DNA of 64,000 nt, taken from Liolophura sinensis (taxonomy: Eukaryota > Mollusca > Polyplacophora > Chitonida > Chitonidae). Position numbers and translations under genes: made by a program. The notes below the pieces were generated by a model. It was not told the DNA's origin, ran no database searches, and saw only the letters and a program-made list of their open reading frames with translations. Numbering within the stretch: position 1 is the first letter of the stretch; each line of letters opens with the position of its first letter. Of this stretch, positions 59,691-64,000 are shown piece after piece. The stretch covers positions 13,003,039 to 13,067,038 of the forward strand of contig NC_088297.1 of NCBI RefSeq assembly GCF_032854445.1, given 5' to 3'.

Positions 59691-59964
59691 GCACCAAATA
59701 ATTTGCTTGTCCGTAGTCACAGTTCCAGGTAGGTCTTCCCACGTGTCATCACTGGTAAATGCGCACAAGCGTGAAACTATACTGGACACTGGATAAATAC
59801 CAACTCCAACCTCCATGATTAAATGCATACCGAGCAGGTGCTCTCCTTCCGTTTTTATCCTTCTGACATAAGTGACAATTAAACTTTTGTGTCATTGAAT
59901 AGAAAATCTAATAAAAATGTTATGTTTTGTATTTGGGAAATTATGAGTTAAATAAACCTAAACA

Positions 59965-60190
59965 CGTGTTGCTTCCGAGTCAGGAGATCTGGGTTCAAAC
60001 ACAGATGGGGTTATACCAAAGACTTTGAAAATGATACTTGCTGCTTTACTTGGCGAGCCATACTGAGTGGTTAGAGCAAGGAAACAGGACTGGTTGACCA
60101 GGTGTTAGTATAATGTGAATGAGTGTGGTTTCATGTCTGGTGTCCTTCGGCATGGTACATTTCTTTGGGAATACATGGGTGGCCAGTGCG
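59965..60190 (+). repeat. tRNA-SINE family B, partial
   Basis: CTGGGTTCAAACACAGATGG, ATACCAAAGACTTTGAAAAT, GTTAGAGCAAGGAAACAGGA and TGTCTGGTGTCCTTCGGC. Confidence 0.85.
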
Positions 60191-60290
60191 ACAAAGTAAC
60201 TCTTTACTACCTTTTGCAATCTCACAGCTTCAGTGAGATAATGGAGTCATCTGGGTTACCGTGATTTAGTAAAATTGCTTATTATTTCAG

Positions 60291-60428
60291 TATGTCCAAG
60301 GGGCCGGTTCGGAGAAGGATGTTGGAGTGTCTGTCACTGTAAGAATGTGAGCTCTTGTAACAATGTAGACGGGACGTGCCAGTGGGAAGGCTGCAGTGCT
60401 GGATATAAAGGAGACAATTGTCAGGAAG
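60291..60428 (+). CDS. Exon 6: EGF-like module 2
   Basis: Acceptor TTATTTCAG|TA and donor GGAAG|GTACA, 138 bp, phase 1 in and out. The peptide is VCPRGRFGEGCWSVCHCKNV then SSCNNVDGTCQWEGCSAGYK and GDNCQE. It is a close paralogue of exons 7 and 8. Differences include GCW for GCQ and QWEGCSAG for NSQGCAAG, so it is the most diverged of the three. It belongs to the duplicated unit 59836-60428. Confidence 0.88.
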
Positions 60429-60662
60429 GTACACATAATTATTGGAAATTTCTGTTAACACTGATAGGTAGAATTAAGAGTTTGCATCAGTCTTATAAAC
60501 ATCTCAGAACTTGTTGAGATCAAAGACTGAATACAACTGCTTGAATGAAGATGAAGAGTGAAAGCTAATATTGCAAACTGTGAGGGGATATAATTTTTTT
60601 CATGAATTCTTTCAAGTACATGTTGTGATGAAACCATAGTTCACTTACATGAGGGAGGTCAG

Positions 60663-60842
60663 AATTATGGTGGGAGGAAGCTGGGCAGAGCATGGGGAGG
60701 GGGGGGGGACCACGATCATCCGCAGATTCCTGCAACACCGTCTCACGTACGGCAGGAGAGGAAGTCAGCAGTGACCACATCGGTGAGAGGCTCCTGGGTC
60801 AGTGCGCCACGCTGGTGGGCTTACCACTCGCCAAGGAGGTCC
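60663..60842 (-). repeat. tRNA-SINE family A, eroded
   Basis: AATTATGGTGGGAGGAAGCTG, a G-run, ACGATCATCCGCAGATTCC and a GCTGGTGGGC..CCAAGGAGG head. Confidence 0.8.
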
Positions 60843-61062
60843 CCCTCTTCCGTTTTTATCCCTCTGACACAAAGTGACAGTTAACATTTAGTGTCATTGA
60901 AAAGAAAATCTAATTAAAAGTGTTATGTGTGGCATTTGGAATATTATGAGTTGCATAAACCTTGAAAATTCCTTGAATAGTCAGTTTATAGTTCCCAAAC
61001 GGTCGTGGAATTTGAGGGAGGGAAAGTGTATGAACCTTTGAAATGGGTACTTAGAGGTACTC

Positions 61063-61206
61063 GGGGCCTCAGTGGCTCAGTTGGTTAGCGCGCTAGCGCA
61101 GCGTAATGACCCAGGAGTCTCTCACCAATGCGGTCGCTGTGAGTTCAAGTCCAGTTCATGCTGTCTTCCTTTCCGGTCGTACGTGGGAAGGTCTGTCAGC
61201 AACCAG
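61063..61206 (+). repeat. tRNA-SINE family A, 5' part
   Basis: A well-preserved head GGCCTCAGTGGCTCAGTTGG and GTGAGTTCAAGTCCAG, cut off at GTCTGTCAGCAACC. It sits inside the duplicated EGF unit of exon 7 and is absent from the corresponding part of the exon 8 unit. Confidence 0.92.
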
Positions 61207-61472
61207 TTTTGATGGCAGATAAATTCCAGACGATATTACTTCTGGTGCTAAAATTTACATTTTCCCCTTAGGATATCATCCTATCTTCCAGACACCTCTC
61301 CAAGTACCTTTCTAAAATATACAGAACTCCCAAAACCTGGAAAAATCTGCAACTTTTACGTCATTTAGGGCAGTTCCCTTCTCCTTTCACCCGACATATC
61401 TTTCGATAGTGATATGTTAGCCATAGTGATGTATCATGTGGTAAAATACAGTGAAGAGAATTATTATTTCAG

Positions 61473-61610
61473 CTTGTCCAAGAGGTTGGTTCGGAGAAGG
61501 ATGTCAGAGTGTTTGTCACTGTAAGAACGTGGTCTCTTGTAACTACGTAGACGGGACATGCAACAGTCAAGGATGCGCTGCTGGATACAAGGGATACAAC
61601 TGCCAGGAAG
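61473..61610 (+). CDS. Exon 7: EGF-like module 3
   Basis: Acceptor TTATTTCAG|CT and donor GGAAG|GTAAT, 138 bp, phase 1 in and out. The peptide is ACPRGWFGEGCQSVCHCKNV then VSCNYVDGTCNSQGCAAGYK and GYNCQE. Eight cysteines are conserved with exons 6 and 8. The intron 3' of it carries a Tc1-like insertion. Confidence 0.9.
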
Positions 61611-61683
61611 GTAATATGACTATTAGAAAGCTACAGTACTTCAAGCGGAGATTTCTGGCCAAAAGTTCATATTCGATATACCC

Positions 61684-62690
61684 ATTCGATACCCATGCCC
61701 TAATTGCAAGGACCTTTGGCTGCTCTCGTGTAACTGTGTCAAACTTGATGCAACATAACAGACAGACAGGGCAGACATCGGACAAGCCAAGGACTGGCAG
61801 GCCTAGAGTAACTACGCCCAGAGAAGAAGGGTACCTGCGCACCTTACACCTGAGGAACGACTTCCTGACAGTGCCATAATCGTCAATAAATGTCTCAGGT
61901 CACCGGGTCAGTCGACAGACCGTGTCCAGGAGATTTATGGCTCACGGAATTGGGGCCTATCGGCCATTCAGAGGGCAGTTGTTGACAGCCGAACATCGTC
62001 ACCAGAGGTTGCGATGGGCTCGAATTGTACGCCGTTGGCAGCGACGTGATTGGCAACGTGTTGTTTTCACGGATGAAAGCCGCTTCTGTCTGTTCCGAGC
62101 CGAAGGCAGACAGCGAGTTTACCGCCGAGGAGGCGAATGAACGGCTGCATCATGCGTCCAGAAAGTGGTACCGTTTGGTGGCGGCAGCGTGATGGTGTGG
62201 TGTGGGATTTGTGGAGAGGAACGGACACCATTGGTCATCATCTACGGGAACCTAACAGCTCAACGTTACGTGGATGAAATTCTACGTCCTATTGTCCTGC
62301 CATTCCTTCAAAAGTAGCCACGTGGTGTCCTGTACGAGTATGACAACGCCAGATCCCATACAGCTCGAGTTGTGCAGAACTTCCTGGACGCCAACGACGT
62401 CAACGTCTTGCCGTGGCCTGCACGTTCCCCAGATATGTCCCCAGTAGAATACCTTCGGGGTATCATGGGTCGTCGACTAAGACAACGGCCACACCTTGCA
62501 ACCAACCGAAAAGAACTGGCGTTCGCTTTCCAAGATGAATGACAAAGAATCCCACGTCATCTCATCAGATGAATGACTTTTTCTATGCGTCGGAGAGTGT
62601 TTGCATGCATTAAAGCAAGGAGTGGCTTTATTGACTGGTTTTGATATTGAGTGATTTTAAAAAAATAACTTTTTGTATACTCTGTCCATT
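61684..62690 (+). mobile_element. Tc1/mariner-type transposon, broken transposase
   Basis: HTH and linker (ARTFGCSRVTVSNLMQ, GRPRVTTPREEGYLRTLHLR) are followed, in other frames, by WQRRDWQRVVFTDESRFCLF (first catalytic D), FGGGSVMVWCGI, YDNARSHTARVVQNF (second D) and SPDMSPVEYLRG (glutamate). This is the DD34E order of Tc1 transposases. Stops at 61877 and about 62315 and frame changes near 61880 and 62140 kill it. The very N-terminus and clear terminal inverted repeats are missing, so the boundaries are approximate. It lies in the intron after exon 7; the matching flank after exon 8 lacks it. Confidence 0.9.
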
Positions 62691-63300
62691 GTTAAGCAAG
62701 GTGGAATGGGTATTTTTCTACCCTTGCTCCGTTTGTTCACTTGTAAAATGATTTGAGGGCTGCTTTGTCCGTTCTTACTCAAGACTTTCAATATCTAAAG
62801 TCACTGGTCTTTTCAATATACTAAACTTCAGTCATACTGTTTTTTGTTTTGGCAAAATGAATTGATTTCAACTCAAAACTTTCTTTTGGCAGTCAGTTTA
62901 TATTTATTCAGCCTAGGTATCCAGTCCATTTGGAGAGAGTTGCTCGCAAATGTGTTATTATCTGCTACAAAATTGATATACCCGAAATGACCTAAAAATT
63001 GAACTATTTAAGAGCATTTTGATGGTAAATAAATGTCATGAGATATTACTTCTGGTGCTAAACTGTACATTTTCCAATCAGGATATCATGCTACCTTTCA
63101 AACACTTTTCCTTTCTAAAATAAATAAAACTCCCAAAATAGGGGAAAATGAGCAACTTTTACGTCATTTAGGGAAGTCCCCTTCCCCTAAGGATTTAATT
63201 AAAGCTAATTCACCCAACACATCTAGCATTCCAATAGCAATATGTTAGCCGTAATGATGTATGGTGCGGTAAAATACAGTGAAGGCGATTATTATTTCAG

Positions 63301-63438
63301 TATGTCCAAGAGGTTTGTTCGGAGAAGGATGTCAGAGTGCCTGTCACTGTAAGAACGTGAGCTCATGTAACAATGTAGACGGGACATGCAACAGCCAAGG
63401 CTGCGCTGCTGGATACAAGGGATCCAACTGTCAGGAAG
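63301..63438 (+). CDS. Exon 8: EGF-like module 4 (gene continues off the window)
   Basis: Acceptor TTATTTCAG|TA and donor GGAAG|GTAAC, 138 bp, phase 1 in and out. The peptide is VCPRGLFGEGCQSACHCKNV then SSCNNVDGTCNSQGCAAGYK and GSNCQE. It is nearly identical to exon 7 (a handful of replacements) and close to exon 6. The donor leaves phase 1, so more exons follow beyond 64000. By analogy with the family these would be further EGF modules, a membrane segment and an intracellular part, none of which is visible here. Confidence 0.9.
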
Positions 63439-64000
63439 GTAACATGACTATCAGAAAGCTACAGTACGTCAAGAGGCTAAGCCGGAGATTTTTGGCAAAA
63501 AATTCATATTCGCTAATAATATCAAATTCAGTACATATCAGACTGGCTCTAATATGATTCGAAAGTTTTAGAAAAGTTATTACATGCCAGCCCACTGTAT
63601 GAACTTTATGGACTTTGTTTGCTTTATTTGGAATAAAAATAAAATATAAAATCCACCTTTTTGTTTTGTCCGATCTTAATGCATTTCATACAATTTTCTT
63701 GTTTTTTTTCCTAGCTTTCACATCACAAGAATAAATCATTGTGTTTCACAGCAGGAATAACTACTGTAACAGGGCCAACTGCTGAGACAGGCCACATTTC
63801 CCACAAATTAGATGATTTTTCAGTTTTATTTAACTTTTATTCCGTGCCCTGAAATTGAAAAAAGGATTGAATCTCCTTGTAAAACAGAACTGTTAATCGT
63901 CGGTATACAGTCCAAAAGATTGTATGTTCTTTTGAAAGTTCGACTGATCAAAGGCATATTAGCGGTAAATAAAGGTGATGAAATATCTTACTTCTGGTGA
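63439..64000 (+). other. Intron 8, with start of another EGF duplication unit
   Basis: The first ~100 bp match the flank of exon 7 (AAAGCTACAGTAC, GGAGATTT, TTCATATTCG). The last ~40 bp (GGTAAATAAAGGTGATGAAA, TCTTACTTCTGGTG) match the left edge of the exon 7 and exon 8 units at about 61211 and 63021, so another EGF exon is expected about 250-300 bp past the window end. Confidence 0.7.

Overview
This is a gene-poor, repeat-rich eukaryotic window with split genes. There is no operon structure, and coding information sits in short exons bounded by GT/AG sites. The best-supported lineage is a lophotrochozoan, most likely a mollusc and perhaps a bivalve. Two things point there: about 25 copies of a tRNA-derived SINE ending in a tail like TTGAGTACGGCGTAAAACACC, and a secreted or membrane protein gene joining a fucolectin-like domain to EGF-like repeats. 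The species call is inference only.

Left part (1-26 kb), mainly minus strand. Transcription appears to start near 26.1 kb. A leader exon (26042-26102) and a first coding exon (24855-25061) lead to a long, low-complexity, nuclear-looking exon (22416-23096) with a SUMO-type motif. Downstream lie four related exons (18680-19040, 15909-16314, 12049-12454, 5382-5778). Each has a phase-2 acceptor that fits the 22416 donor, each ends in its own stop codon, and each encodes the same ~100-residue helical domain resembling the DNA-binding half of Crypton-type tyrosine recombinases (DUF3504-like). A fifth unit survives as a 3' remnant near 21 kb. A two-finger C2H2 exon lies further on (1786-1991) in a different phase. 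The layout resembles the Drosophila lola and mod(mdg4) loci, with one common N-terminus and a choice of C-terminal modules. The splicing itself is inferred.

Middle (26-34 kb). Candidate plus-strand exons at 26389, 27895 and 32239 may form a small divergent gene. A dead pogo-type transposase fragment lies at about 27 kb, and there is an (AT)n block and a 36-bp minisatellite.

Right part (34.7-64 kb), plus strand. One large gene starts with a signal-peptide exon at 34762. After a 15.1-kb intron it continues with a cysteine-rich exon, two exons encoding a fucolectin-like domain, and four EGF-like exons, and runs off the window. All eight exons join in phase 1. The last EGF exons lie in recently duplicated genomic units, and a third copy of the unit's left edge begins at the final bases. 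Intron 1 holds a TGTC-type satellite (38-40 kb) and a 3.4-kb, ~44-bp minisatellite (44.3-47.7 kb). Intron 3 holds a 2.7-kb, 41-bp minisatellite (54.0-56.8 kb). A broken Tc1-like transposon sits in the intron after the third EGF exon.

Most other open frames are translations of SINEs or of minisatellites and are not genes.
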